A stretch of 64,000 bases of DNA, taken from NCBI GenBank assembly GCA_964520655.1, contig CAZFNI010000001.1:124001-188000 (forward strand). Reading direction: 5' to 3'. The DNA comes from JACQQW01 sp964520655 (GTDB lineage Bacteria; Omnitrophota; Gorgyraeia; Zapsychrales; Fredricksoniimonadaceae). Positions 8,321-16,331 of the stretch are shown here, piece by piece. A program made the translations under genes and the position numbers. A model generated the notes under the pieces. That model did no database searches. It worked only from the letters and a program-made list of their open reading frames with translations, and had not been told where the DNA came from. Within the stretch, counting starts at the first letter, position 1; each line of letters begins with the position of its first letter.

Positions 8321-9127
8321 ATGGACATCCCATCACTTCAGAAAAAATCAATTGTCATGCGTCGTGATATCCTGGAAATGCTCGAAGGAGCAGGGTCAGG
8401 GCATCCGGGCGGTTCCTTATCAGCTGTTGAGATCATGCTGGCTCTTTACGGCCATGCTCTTAAACATGACCCCAAGAACCCCAAATGGGAAGAACGCGAC
8501 CGCGTGATTGTTTCCAAAGGGCATGTGTCTCCTGTCGTGTATGTGACGCTGGCGAATTTTGGATATTTCCCCAAAGATGAATTGAAAACCTTCCGTAAAT
8601 TCGGTGCCCGTTTACAAGGGCATGTGCATACTAAAGTCCCGGGTATTGAATTTAACTCCGGTTCCCTTGGGCATGGTTTGTCTTACGCCAACGGCATTGC
8701 CCTGGGCGCGCGCATGCGCAAGAAAAGTTTTCGGACATTCTGTCTGATGGGCGACGGAGAGATCCAGGAAGGCAGTGTTTGGGAAGCGGCCATGACAGCG
8801 GCGCATTTTAAATTGAATAATGTTTGCGCGATCGTTGATTACAACAAGGTCCAGGAGAACGGGCCGGTCAGCGAGATCAAGGGTTTAGAACCTTTAGGGA
8901 AAAAATGGTCTGCGTTTGGCTGGCATGTCTTTGAGGTCAACGGCCATGACATAAAGGAACTGGTGACCGCTTTGGATGAATTAAAGAACATTAAGGATAA
9001 GCCCTCCGTGATCATTGCGCACACGATCAAGGGTAAGGGTGTTTCTTTTATGGAAGGCAAATGCGCCTGGCACGGGAAAGCCCCGAATAAAGAACAATTG
9101 GCATTGGCCTTAACGGAGCTTGTATGA
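8321..9127 (+). CDS. Transketolase, N-terminal (TPP-binding) subunit
   Basis: This 268-residue protein corresponds to the N-terminal half of transketolase: GSGHPGGSLSAVE near the start, SKGH (65-68), GSLGHGL (114-120), and the thiamine-diphosphate/Mg motif GDGE (144-147) with the downstream Asn at 175. The protein stops where the pyrimidine-binding half would begin, and that half is encoded by the next gene, overlapping by 4 bases. Split transketolases are common in archaea and some bacteria. It acts in the non-oxidative pentose phosphate pathway, moving two-carbon units between sugar phosphates. No strong ribosome-binding site is visible. The operon continues with transaldolase. Confidence 0.93.
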   Translation: MDIPSLQKKSIVMRRDILEMLEGAGSGHPGGSLSAVEIMLALYGHALKHDPKNPKWEERDRVIVSKGHVSPVVYVTLANFGYFPKDELKTFRKFGARLQGHVHTKVPGIEFNSGSLGHGLSYANGIALGARMRKKSFRTFCLMGDGEIQEGSVWEAAMTAAHFKLNNVCAIVDYNKVQENGPVSEIKGLEPLGKKWSAFGWHVFEVNGHDIKELVTALDELKNIKDKPSVIIAHTIKGKGVSFMEGKCAWHGKAPNKEQLALALTELV

Positions 9128-10080
9128 TGACAACAGCGATGAAACCCACCCCGACACGTGATGGTTTCGGTGAAGAATTAGTGGCTTTAGGTAAAGTCAA
9201 TCCGAATATCGTGGTCACTTCCGGTGATCTGGAAGATGCTACCCGCGCGGAGTATTTCAAGAAAGAATTCCCGGATCGTTTTTTTAATTTAGGGATCACT
9301 GAACAGGATGTGGTGGGGACGGCTGCTGGTTTAAGTACGCAAGGGTATGTTGCTTTTGCCACGTCATTCGCGGTGTTCTTGACCAACCGCGCTTACGACA
9401 TGATCCGTCTTGATGTTTGCTACAACAATTGCAATGTGAAAGTCGTCTGTTCTCACGGCGGGGTAACGGTCGGGGAAGACGGGGCCAGCGCTCAGTGCTT
9501 GGAAGATTTTGCCATCATGCGCGTGCTGCCCAACATGAAAGTCATTTGTCCGGCCGATTATATCGAAGCCAAGAAAGCCACGCGGGCGATCACGGAAACA
9601 TTCGGTCCGTTCTATATGCGCACATCCCGCGCGCCGCTTCCGATCATCACCAAGGAATCGGATGCATTTGTGATCGGTAAGGCTAATACGCTTAAGGAAG
9701 GTAAGTCAGCGACGATCATTGCCTGCGGGGTCATGGTGGCTCAGGCTTTAAGCGCTGCCGAGAAATTAGCTCAGGAAAACATTGATGTACGCGTGATTAA
9801 CATGCACACCATCAAGCCCATCGACGAAGCTGCTGTCATTGCCGCGGCCAAAGAGACCGGCGCGATCGTGACTGCGGAAGAGCACCAATCCATTGGTGGT
9901 TTGGGTTCTGCGGTAGCGGAAGTGCTTAGCCAGAATTTCCCGGCCCCTTTATCAATCGTTGGCGTGCGTGACAGTTTTGGGGAAAGCGGAACGCCGGATC
10001 AACTGTTGGCACATTATGGATTAAAAGATACCAATATCATTGAAGCTGTGAAAAAGACCATCAGCCGTAAGAAAAAATAA
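9124..10080 (+). CDS. Transketolase, C-terminal subunit
   Basis: This 318-residue partner of the preceding subunit contains the pyrimidine-binding domain (GITEQDVVGTAAGLSTQG, with the conserved Glu) and the C-terminal transketolase domain (about 190-318; VITAEEH-like segment VTAEEHQSIGG). The ATGATG start overlaps the upstream TGA, a typical coupling that would give equal amounts of the two subunits. Together they should form one transketolase heterotetramer. The next gene, transaldolase, begins 12 bases later. Confidence 0.93.
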   Translation: MMTTAMKPTPTRDGFGEELVALGKVNPNIVVTSGDLEDATRAEYFKKEFPDRFFNLGITEQDVVGTAAGLSTQGYVAFATSFAVFLTNRAYDMIRLDVCYNNCNVKVVCSHGGVTVGEDGASAQCLEDFAIMRVLPNMKVICPADYIEAKKATRAITETFGPFYMRTSRAPLPIITKESDAFVIGKANTLKEGKSATIIACGVMVAQALSAAEKLAQENIDVRVINMHTIKPIDEAAVIAAAKETGAIVTAEEHQSIGGLGSAVAEVLSQNFPAPLSIVGVRDSFGESGTPDQLLAHYGLKDTNIIEAVKKTISRKKK

Positions 10081-10092
10081 TAGCGAGGGTTT

Positions 10093-11193
10093 ATGGCAAC
10101 TTTAAGAATGTCAGAAGTCGCAGCACTGGGGCAGAGTTTATGGCTGGACAATATCAATCGTTCCATGATCGCCTCCGGACAATTGAAGTCCTTGATCGAA
10201 AAGGGCCTGCGCGGACAAACGTCCAATCCCGCGATCTTCAAACAAGCCATCGCCAACAGTAATGATTATGATAAGCATATCGTGCAATTGACCGAACAGG
10301 GCAAGTCGGTTTTCCAGGTCTACGATGTATTGACCATAAAAGATGTGCAGGAAGCTGCTGATCAGTTCAAGGGTGTTTATGAGTCGACCCGCGGCCTGGA
10401 TGGTTATGTCAGTTTGGAGATCAATCCTAAGCTGGCTAATGAGTTTGAAAGCCAGCTGGCGGAAGGCGTGCGTTTATGGAAGGCGCTTGCCCGTCCTAAT
10501 GTGATGATCAAAGTGCCGGCGACTAAGAATGGCTGCAGGGTGGTCGAGGGATTGATCGCTCAGGGCATTAACGTGAATGTGACGCTGATATTCTCAGCGG
10601 AACAATACAGCGATGTGACGCGCGCGTATATCAAAGGGTTAAAGACCTTGGCCGTCAATAAAGGCGATCTAAGTCGGGTTCGTTCCGTAGCCAGCGTTTT
10701 TGTCAGCCGCCTGGATACTTCGATTGATAAATGGCTGGATGAGAATAAGCAAAGCACGCTGCGCGGGAAAGCCGCTGTCGCGAATTGCGAGATCATTTAT
10801 CACAAATACACCAAGGAATTTGGCAGTGCCGATTTCAAGGAATTACAGGCCAAAGGGGCGCATGACCAGCGCGTTTTATGGGCCTCGACGGGCACAAAAG
10901 ATGCCGCCTACAGCGACATCAAATATATTACGGAGTTGATCGCCAAAAATACGGTCAACACGGTTCCGGATAAAACATTGGAAGCATTCTGCGATCACGG
11001 GATCATCAAGATCGCTTTGCCTGCGGATGTATCTAAAGCCCAGCACCATATCGAACACTTGCGTCAACTGGGGATAGATCCCAATGTGGTATGTTTGAAA
11101 TTGCTGGAGGATGGCTTAGTCGCTTTTGAGAAGTCTTTTGAAGAGCTCTTGGCTTCGATCGAGAAGAAATCTCACGCATTGATCAAGAGTTAA
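10093..11193 (+). CDS. tal: Transaldolase
   Basis: The 366-residue protein matches the longer transaldolase family: GQTSNPAIFKQAI near residues 41-53, the Schiff-base lysine in MIKVPAT (Lys140), NVTLIFS for the phosphate-binding region, and a WASTGTKD segment. It transfers dihydroxyacetone units between sugar phosphates, completing the non-oxidative pentose phosphate set with the split transketolase just upstream. A GCGAGGG sequence lies before the start. The unit ends with a strong hairpin terminator at 11213. Confidence 0.95.
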   Translation: MATLRMSEVAALGQSLWLDNINRSMIASGQLKSLIEKGLRGQTSNPAIFKQAIANSNDYDKHIVQLTEQGKSVFQVYDVLTIKDVQEAADQFKGVYESTRGLDGYVSLEINPKLANEFESQLAEGVRLWKALARPNVMIKVPATKNGCRVVEGLIAQGINVNVTLIFSAEQYSDVTRAYIKGLKTLAVNKGDLSRVRSVASVFVSRLDTSIDKWLDENKQSTLRGKAAVANCEIIYHKYTKEFGSADFKELQAKGAHDQRVLWASTGTKDAAYSDIKYITELIAKNTVNTVPDKTLEAFCDHGIIKIALPADVSKAQHHIEHLRQLGIDPNVVCLKLLEDGLVAFEKSFEELLASIEKKSHALIKS

Positions 11194-11212
11194 TGGTGTA
11201 AACGAGCATTTA

Positions 11213-11246
11213 AGCCCCGCCAGGAAGATCTGGCGGGGCTTTTTTA
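11213..11246 (+). terminator. Rho-independent terminator after transaldolase
   Basis: An 11-bp perfect stem (11213-11223 with 11230-11240) encloses a six-base loop and is followed by a T run. Confidence 0.93.
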
Positions 11247-11272
11247 TTGCCTAAAAAAGTTAGAAAATAGCG

Positions 11273-11299
11273 TTCATGCCAGAGGTTTGGGCTTATAAT
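11273..11299 (+). promoter_or_regulatory. Candidate promoter of the TM-helix protein gene
   Basis: TATAAT at 11294-11299 is a consensus -10 box, with a weak TTCATG 15 bases upstream. A start site near 11306 would exclude the longer open frame beginning at 11276 and supports the ATG at 11345. Confidence 0.5.
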
Positions 11300-11344
11300 A
11301 TCATTAATTCATGTGGATCAACCTTACTTACTCAAGGAGGTTCA

Positions 11345-12022
11345 ATGAGCACATTAGAGATGATCTTAGTCCCGCCCACAAAATTATTATTAACTCAAAT
11401 GACACAGTTCGTAAGCAGTTTGCTCCTGGTTTTTATTTTGTTGCTGATCGGATGGATCATTTCCGGTTTTGTGATCAAGAACGGGATCACGAATTTATTA
11501 AAGCTCTTGAAAGTGGATAAAATGGCAGACAAGTTGGAGATCGACCGTATCTTGGCTAAGGGAGGGATCACCATCCCTGTCTCGGAATTGGTGGGGAATA
11601 TCTGTTATTGGCTGGCCATTTTGATCACTTTTGTTGTTGCGGTCAATGCAGTTGGATTGACGGTGGCTGCGGAATTGCTGCAGCGCATTGTGCTCTATGT
11701 TCCCAATATTATCTCCGCGATCTTCATTCTGGTTATTGGGATGTTCGTGTCCGCGTTACTGAAGAATGTCGTCAAGACAGCGACAAGTAATGCAGGCATC
11801 GCGCAATCCAATTTTTTAAGCGGCATAGCGGAGGCTGTCGTGATCATTTTTGCCGTGGCCATTGCCATGGAACAGCTGCAGATCGGCGCCAGGATCGTTG
11901 AGTTGACGATCAGCATTGTACTGGGATCGATCGGTCTGGGGTTTGCCATCGCCTTTGGTCTGGGCTGCAAGGACTTAGTCGGCAAATCGGTCGCGCACTT
12001 TATAGATAAATTAAAAAAGTAA
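11345..12022 (+). CDS. TM-helix repeat membrane protein (mechanosensitive channel-like)
   Basis: The start at 11345 is chosen because a perfect AAGGAGG (11334-11340) lies just before it, whereas the upstream in-frame start at 11276 precedes the promoter. The 225-residue protein has about five hydrophobic segments, including two similar ones with the pattern I-x-x-I-x-I-L-V-I-G, and ends in a Gly-rich helix with an amphipathic tail (GFAIAFGLGCKDLVGK). This matches the conserved TM-helix family related to the pore region of MscS channels, without the MscS β-domain. It is probably an inner-membrane channel or structural protein. It is a single-gene unit with its own terminator. Confidence 0.75.
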   Translation: MSTLEMILVPPTKLLLTQMTQFVSSLLLVFILLLIGWIISGFVIKNGITNLLKLLKVDKMADKLEIDRILAKGGITIPVSELVGNICYWLAILITFVVAVNAVGLTVAAELLQRIVLYVPNIISAIFILVIGMFVSALLKNVVKTATSNAGIAQSNFLSGIAEAVVIIFAVAIAMEQLQIGARIVELTISIVLGSIGLGFAIAFGLGCKDLVGKSVAHFIDKLKK

Positions 12023-12039
12023 TGACGAAATAAGTCAAA

Positions 12040-12077
12040 ACAAAGGGGCTCAGCTGTTGGGTCTCTTTGTTTTTTTA
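12040..12077 (+). terminator. Terminator after the TM-helix gene
   Basis: ACAAAGGGGCTC pairs with GGGTCTCTTTGT (with some G-T pairs) around a short loop and runs into seven or more T residues. Confidence 0.8.
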
Positions 12078-12123
12078 TGAATCTTTCCTAGATAACCTTC
12101 CAAGAGTGTATTAAACTTTGAGT

Positions 12124-13605
12124 ATGGATCCCTGGAGCAATATAACGTCTCTAACGTATAAGCAGATCAAAGACTTACAAAATAAACAGCTTCATCATTT
12201 TTTAAATACTCACGTCTATCCATTCAGCCCTTTTTATCGGGCGAAATTTGATCACCATAAGATCGATCCGCGCAAGATACGTTCTATCGCGGATCTAAAA
12301 GACCTGCCGTTCTCCACAAAAGCGGATCTGATGACCAAGGAAAATCCAGCACAGTATAAGGATTTTATCCTGCAGCCGGATAAAGAGAAGATCAAAAAGT
12401 CGTGGCCGAAGTGGAAGCTGTTGGACTTGGCGGCCGAGACCATGATGTATGGTAAGGATCACGTCTCAGAGCGTATGGGGCGGGAGTATCGCCCGATCTT
12501 TATGACGTTTACCACCGGGACAACCAGCTGGCCGGTCGCTTTTCTATACAGCCGTTATGATCTGGATAATTTGAATCTCTCCGGCAGCCGCATGGTGAAA
12601 TTGTTCGATATAAAGCCGGAAGAGCGCATCATGAATGTATTCCCTTTTGCTCCGCATTTAGCTTTCTGGCAGGTTTTTTTTGGCGCGGTGGAATCGAATG
12701 TCTTTGCCTTAAGTACCGGCGGAGGAAAAGTGATGGGGACAGAAGGTAATTTAACAGCCCTGACCCGCGTTCAAGCATCGGTGATCTTAGGGGTTCCCAG
12801 TTATATTTATCACCTGGTTCGTTATGCCAAAGATAAGGGCGTGGATCTGTCATTTTTAAAACGGATCGTTTTGGGCGCAGGGCGGGTGACTGTCAACTAT
12901 AAACAAAAGCTGGCGGAGATGCTGGTATCACAGGGGGCCAAAGATGTGCGTATTTTTGGCACCTATGGGTTTACCGAAGCGAGGATGGCTTGGGGCGAGT
13001 GTCCGGCGGAGAATCATCTTTCCAGCGGATATCATCTTTATCCTGATAAAGAGATTTTCGAGATCATTGACCCCGAGACAGGGGCAGTGAAAGGTCTTGG
13101 GGAAGACGGCGAGATCGTTTACACCTCGATCGATTCCCGCGCTAGCGTCGTGTTGCGTTATAGGACCGGGGATTATGTCAAAGGCGGTATCGTCCATGAA
13201 CCTTGTCCTTTTTGCGGTCGCATGACCTTGCGATTATCCAGCGATATTTCCCGTTTGTCGGATTCAAAAGACCTTCAACTCTCAAAAGTCAAAGGGACTT
13301 TGGTTAATCTCAATCATTTTGGCAATGTCTTAAACGATATCCCGCAAGTCGATGAATGGCAGCTGGAGATACGTAAACATAATAATGACCCATATGAAGT
13401 TGATGAGGTGGTCGTTTATATAACTCCTAAAGAGAATGTTGATGAAAGTGCTTTTGCGGCCATGCTTAAAGATCGCATCATGGGCGCGACGGAGGTGGCC
13501 CCCAATGAGGTTAAATTCATCCCGCTGCCGGAAATGATCAAGAAGTTGGAGCTTGAGACAGCTAATAAGGAAAAACGCATTTTAGATGTTCGACCGAAAG
13601 GATAA
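12124..13605 (+). CDS. PaaK-like AMP-forming acyl-CoA ligase
   Basis: Start chosen at ATG 12124; a TTG two codons earlier is the alternative, and neither has a good ribosome-binding site. The ~493-residue protein resembles the phenylacetate-CoA ligase family. It has the P-loop-like TFTTGTTSWP, the FGTYGFTEA segment that contacts the adenine, and the hinge-preceding RYRTGDYV, followed by a CPFCGR segment. These enzymes activate an aryl or acyl acid to its CoA thioester through an adenylate; the substrate cannot be read. It lies 3 bases before a thiolase gene and leads a cluster with a FadB/J-type protein, so it may supply the acyl-CoA for β-oxidation. Confidence 0.85.
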   Translation: MDPWSNITSLTYKQIKDLQNKQLHHFLNTHVYPFSPFYRAKFDHHKIDPRKIRSIADLKDLPFSTKADLMTKENPAQYKDFILQPDKEKIKKSWPKWKLLDLAAETMMYGKDHVSERMGREYRPIFMTFTTGTTSWPVAFLYSRYDLDNLNLSGSRMVKLFDIKPEERIMNVFPFAPHLAFWQVFFGAVESNVFALSTGGGKVMGTEGNLTALTRVQASVILGVPSYIYHLVRYAKDKGVDLSFLKRIVLGAGRVTVNYKQKLAEMLVSQGAKDVRIFGTYGFTEARMAWGECPAENHLSSGYHLYPDKEIFEIIDPETGAVKGLGEDGEIVYTSIDSRASVVLRYRTGDYVKGGIVHEPCPFCGRMTLRLSSDISRLSDSKDLQLSKVKGTLVNLNHFGNVLNDIPQVDEWQLEIRKHNNDPYEVDEVVVYITPKENVDESAFAAMLKDRIMGATEVAPNEVKFIPLPEMIKKLELETANKEKRILDVRPKG

Positions 13606-13608
13606 TCT

Positions 13609-14886
13609 ATGAAACGCATTGCTATCGTCGACGGTATCCGGACGCCATTTTGTAAAATGGGGACATCGTTCAATTATTTAAGCGCTGTGGACTTAGGGCG
13701 CATCGCTTTCCGTGAATTGATCGAGCGCAGCGCGTTGGATGTCAGGCAGGTCGATGAGGTTATATTAGGCTGCGTGGGCCAGCCGGCAGATGCGGCCAAC
13801 ATTGCCAGGGTTGTGGGGTTATTAAGCGGTATCCCTAAAACAACACCGGCCTTTACCGTTCACCGCAATTGTGCGTCGGGGATGGAATCGGTCATTGACG
13901 CAGCGATCAAGATCCAGGCGGGTGAGGCTGAATGTATTTTAGCCGGCGGAACGGAGTCAATGAGCAATATCCCCTTCTTTTATTCCAAAGAAGCGGTAGA
14001 GATCTTCATGGAACTTTCCCGTGCCAAGACACCGCTGGCACGGATACAGGCCTTTTTTAAGTTCCGTCCAAAACATTTGCTGGCGCCGCGCATCGGCTTG
14101 CAGTTGGGGTTGACCGATCCTGCCTGCGGGTTGAACATGGGGCAGACCGCGGAAGTTCTAGCGAAAGAATTCGGGATCACCCGCAAAGAACAGGATGAAT
14201 TCGCCTTGCAGAGTCATTTGAAAGCATTGGCCAGTAAAGCGATATTGCGTGAAGAAATTGTGCCGGTGACGCCTGGTCCTAAATTCAAAGAAACAGTGAC
14301 CGACGATAATGGTCCCCGCGAAGGACAGACCATGGAAGCGTTGGCAAAATTAAAACCATTCTTTGAGCGTGTCACCGGAACAGTGACGGCGGGGAATGCC
14401 TCCCAGGTGACTGACGGCGCATGCGCCATTTTAGTCATGAGCGAAGACAAAGCCAAAGCGCTGGGGTATCAGCCGCTGGGGTATTTGCGGTCATTTGCCT
14501 TTGCCGGTGTCGAGCCTAATCGTATGGGCATAGGTCCGGCACATGCTATGCCCAAAGCCTTAAAGCGGGCGGGACTGAAATTGTCCGACATGCAGGCGGT
14601 TGAGATCAATGAAGCTTTCGCGGTGCAGGTCCAGGCCTGTGTTAAGGCCATGGGTTCGTCATGCTTTGCCAAAGAGTTTGGTTATGAGGGGACCTTGGGA
14701 GATATAGACCCTAAAAAATTAAACGTCAACGGCGGGGCTATTGCTTTAGGACATCCGGTCGGGACGACGGGCGCGCGGCTGATCGTGACGTTGCTCAAAC
14801 ATTTAAAACGCAGTAATTTGAATATTGGCATCGCTTCGCTGTGTATCGGCGGCGGTCAGGGCGCGGCGATCATTCTGGAACGATAA
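13609..14886 (+). CDS. Acetyl-CoA C-acyltransferase (thiolase)
   Basis: The 425-residue protein carries all thiolase landmarks: acylated Cys88 in HRNCASGMES, NEAFAVQ, the GHP motif with His382, and the second catalytic Cys412 in CIGGGQGAA. It would cleave 3-ketoacyl-CoA in β-oxidation, or condense acetyl-CoA units in reverse. The length and the internal loop fit the FadI/FadA-type degradative enzymes. The ribosome-binding site is AAAGGA. Together with the FadB/J-type protein two genes downstream it makes a nearly complete β-oxidation set; no acyl-CoA dehydrogenase is in this cluster. Confidence 0.95.
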   Translation: MKRIAIVDGIRTPFCKMGTSFNYLSAVDLGRIAFRELIERSALDVRQVDEVILGCVGQPADAANIARVVGLLSGIPKTTPAFTVHRNCASGMESVIDAAIKIQAGEAECILAGGTESMSNIPFFYSKEAVEIFMELSRAKTPLARIQAFFKFRPKHLLAPRIGLQLGLTDPACGLNMGQTAEVLAKEFGITRKEQDEFALQSHLKALASKAILREEIVPVTPGPKFKETVTDDNGPREGQTMEALAKLKPFFERVTGTVTAGNASQVTDGACAILVMSEDKAKALGYQPLGYLRSFAFAGVEPNRMGIGPAHAMPKALKRAGLKLSDMQAVEINEAFAVQVQACVKAMGSSCFAKEFGYEGTLGDIDPKKLNVNGGAIALGHPVGTTGARLIVTLLKHLKRSNLNIGIASLCIGGGQGAAIILER

Positions 14887-14903
14887 ACGTAAGGAGAAGA
14901 ATA

Positions 14904-16322
14904 ATGAACGCATTATGGATATTATTGGCTGTTGCAGTCTTCCCTGGGTTTGCGCAGGCTTCAGTCCTGACCAGTACGTTGGATGACCAGGATGGTGTTG
15001 AGGTCACGGTGTATAACAGCAATCTGGGCCTGGTCAAGGATACGCGTCATTTTAAGGTCGCCAGCGGCGCTAATGAATTGCGTTTCATGGATGTAGCTTC
15101 AGCGATCATGCCCCAAACGGTACAGATCAAGGCGCTTAATAATGCGGAAAATTTTTCCGTGTTGGAACAGAATTATGAATATGACTTAATGGATTCAGCC
15201 AAGTTAATGGAAAAATATGTCGGCAAGACGATAAAACTTTTGCGTGAGAACCCGTATCAGGACAAGAAAGAGATCGTTGATGCGACATTGTTAAGCTATA
15301 ACAATGGCCCTATCTATAAGATCGGCGATGAGATCTATCTTAATTACGGCGGGCAGCCGATATTGCCCAAGATCCCCGAGAATTTGGTATCAAAGCCGAC
15401 ATTGACCTGGCTGTACAAATCTAAAAATGATCTAAACCAAAGCGTTCAGGTCTCGTATTTAACCAACGGTATCAATTGGAAAGCGGATTATATCGTTGTG
15501 GTCAACCAGGCGGACAATGAGGGAAATATCAGCGGCTGGGTGACGCTCGATAATAACAGCGGCACGCAATATAAGGGAGCAAAACTAAAATTGGTGGCAG
15601 GGACGGTGAATCGAGTCCAGAACGTTGGATATGCGGCCCGTCGTAATGTCTTAATGGAAAAAGCGATGGCGATGGATGCTGCATCCGAAGGCTTTGCGGA
15701 ACAGTCATTCTTTGAATATCATATTTATGATCTTCAGCGTAAAACAACGATCAAGAATAACCAAAGCAAACAGGTCAGTTTGCTGGAAGCATCCAATGTG
15801 AAGATGGAAAAAGAATTTTTGGTGGCGGCTGACCAAAATTATTACTGGGGCAATTACGGCAGCCAGGAGATCAAGCAGCCGGTCAATGTATATCTGAAAT
15901 TCCGCAACTCCAAAGAGAATCAGATGGGTATGCCTCTTCCGGCGGGAACCATGCGCTTGTATAAGGAAGATGGTCAAAAAAGTCTGCAATTCATCGGTGA
16001 GGATGCGATCAAGCACACTCCCAAAGATGAAGATGTGGAGATCAAGGTCGGAGAGGCTTTCGATGTGGTGGCTAAGCGTGTGCAGATGAATTATACCCAG
16101 AACAGCAATTACTATGAGATGACCTGGGAATTGACCGCGCGCAACCACAAGACGGAAGACATCACGGTCACATTTAAAGAGCCTCTGACGGGTGACTGGC
16201 GTATTATCACCAGCAGCCATCCCTATAAAAAGGTTGATTCCAATACCGCGCGTTTTGATGTATTAGTTCCCAAAGATGGGGAAGTGAAAGTTTCATATAG
16301 GGTCAGTATCCGACGAAACTAA
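14904..16322 (+). CDS. DUF4139 exported protein
   Basis: Start set at 14904, preceded by AAGGAGA (14891-14897); a longer frame from 14841 lacks such support and would spoil the signal peptide. The 472-residue protein opens with a signal peptide (ending ...GFAQAS) and has the DUF4139 pattern: TVYNSNLGLVKDTR near residues 30-45, then β-rich sequence with VSYLTNGINWKADYIV. The function of this family is unknown; proteins are exported or outer-membrane associated. It is embedded between thiolase and the multifunctional β-oxidation protein with short gaps (17 and 9 bases), so it is expressed with them. That pairing is unexpected. Confidence 0.85.
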   Translation: MNALWILLAVAVFPGFAQASVLTSTLDDQDGVEVTVYNSNLGLVKDTRHFKVASGANELRFMDVASAIMPQTVQIKALNNAENFSVLEQNYEYDLMDSAKLMEKYVGKTIKLLRENPYQDKKEIVDATLLSYNNGPIYKIGDEIYLNYGGQPILPKIPENLVSKPTLTWLYKSKNDLNQSVQVSYLTNGINWKADYIVVVNQADNEGNISGWVTLDNNSGTQYKGAKLKLVAGTVNRVQNVGYAARRNVLMEKAMAMDAASEGFAEQSFFEYHIYDLQRKTTIKNNQSKQVSLLEASNVKMEKEFLVAADQNYYWGNYGSQEIKQPVNVYLKFRNSKENQMGMPLPAGTMRLYKEDGQKSLQFIGEDAIKHTPKDEDVEIKVGEAFDVVAKRVQMNYTQNSNYYEMTWELTARNHKTEDITVTFKEPLTGDWRIITSSHPYKKVDSNTARFDVLVPKDGEVKVSYRVSIRRN

Positions 16323-16331
16323 GGAGCCATT

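Noticed and set aside
11276..11344. Longer start for the TM-helix protein
   Set aside because: The -10 box lies inside this extension and a strong AAGGAGG precedes ATG 11345.
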